A DNA stretch of 14,949 nt from Chitinophagaceae bacterium (GTDB taxonomy: Bacteria > Bacteroidota > Bacteroidia > Chitinophagales > Chitinophagaceae), in contig JALOMZ010000008.1 of assembly GCA_025455205.1 (NCBI GenBank), positions 1 to 14,949 on the forward strand, in the 5' to 3' direction. Each line of letters opens with the position of its first letter. Position 1 is the first letter of the stretch. Below are positions 14,777 through 14,949 of the stretch, one piece after another. The position numbers were made by a program, and so were the translations under genes. Below the pieces are notes generated by a model. That model was not told the DNA's origin and did not search any database. It was given only the letters and a program-made list of their open reading frames with translations.

Positions 14777-14949
14777 ATGCAATTTCAAATTCCAGGGCTT
14801 TACCACGTATATAATCGAGGCAATCATCAGGAGCCCATATTCTCAAATAAGGAAGACTATTCAGCCTTTATTAATTATTGCCAACGCTATATTTTATCAA
14901 GGGTCGATATTCTGGCATGGTGCCTAATGCCAAACCATTTTCATTTCTT
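14777..14949 (+). CDS. REP-associated tyrosine transposase (RAYT, Y1/HUH family), N-terminal part
   Basis: An ATG at 14777 opens a frame that is still open at the window end (57 residues visible). It has the family hallmarks: the N-terminal GLYHVYNRGNHQEPIF (the HVxNRGN block of IS200-like Y1 proteins), a helical region with EDYSAFINYCQRY, and AWCLMPNHFHF, where the PNHFHF motif supplies the two metal-binding histidines of the HUH nuclease site. The catalytic tyrosine lies beyond the edge. RAYT proteins cut and join single-stranded REP hairpins and are thought to spread them; the three palindromes directly upstream fit this partnership. TAAATTG at 14766-14772 is a weak -7-like element. Confidence 0.88.
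   Translation, partial: MQFQIPGLYHVYNRGNHQEPIFSNKEDYSAFINYCQRYILSRVDILAWCLMPNHFHF

Overview
The window is a piece of a Bacteroidota chromosome, most likely a member of the Chitinophagaceae or a close relative. This rests on four things: upstream regions carrying the Bacteroidota -7 promoter element TAnnTTTG instead of clear Shine-Dalgarno sites, a KdnB-type Kdo oxidase beside KdsB, the secreted proteins of unknown function, and the general protein style. The exact genus cannot be told. The sequence is mostly housekeeping and envelope genes, tightly packed on both strands. No rRNA, tRNA, CRISPR array or complete insertion sequence was seen.

Layout. 1-93 is the end of a fructosamine-kinase-family gene. 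240-2683 (+) holds a class I/II PLP aminotransferase and a secreted N-acetylmuramoyl-L-alanine amidase. 2755-4053 (-) is a class V PLP enzyme with a twin-arginine signal. 4178-5697 (-) carries two tandem, diverged copies of a secreted protein of unknown function. 5694-6464 (-) looks like decayed coding sequence with frame changes. 6465-7538 (-) is kdnB. Divergent from it, 7688-9265 (+) is an ATP-grasp ligase of the PGM1-related type. 9323-10940 (-) is recX, a small thiamine-binding-type protein and kdsB, in that transcription order. Divergent from recX, 11091-12206 (+) is dnaN, closed by a strong intrinsic terminator. 12276-13671 (+) has a small exported acidic protein and an outer-membrane-like protein. 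13755-14723 (+) is a fatty acid hydroxylase/sterol desaturase. The right end has three REP-like hairpins (14607-14740) and then the start of a REP-associated tyrosine (Y1, HUH) transposase cut by the window edge.

How the genes may work together. kdnB and kdsB within 4 kb point to 8-amino-Kdo (Kdo8N) lipopolysaccharide inner core; the partner transaminase KdnA is not in the window. The amidase acts on peptidoglycan and dnaN/recX belong to replication and recombination. The most unusual part is the right end, where a REP-plus-RAYT unit has landed on the 3' end of the desaturase gene, so that its last 38 or so codons and its stop codon are made of repeat sequence.
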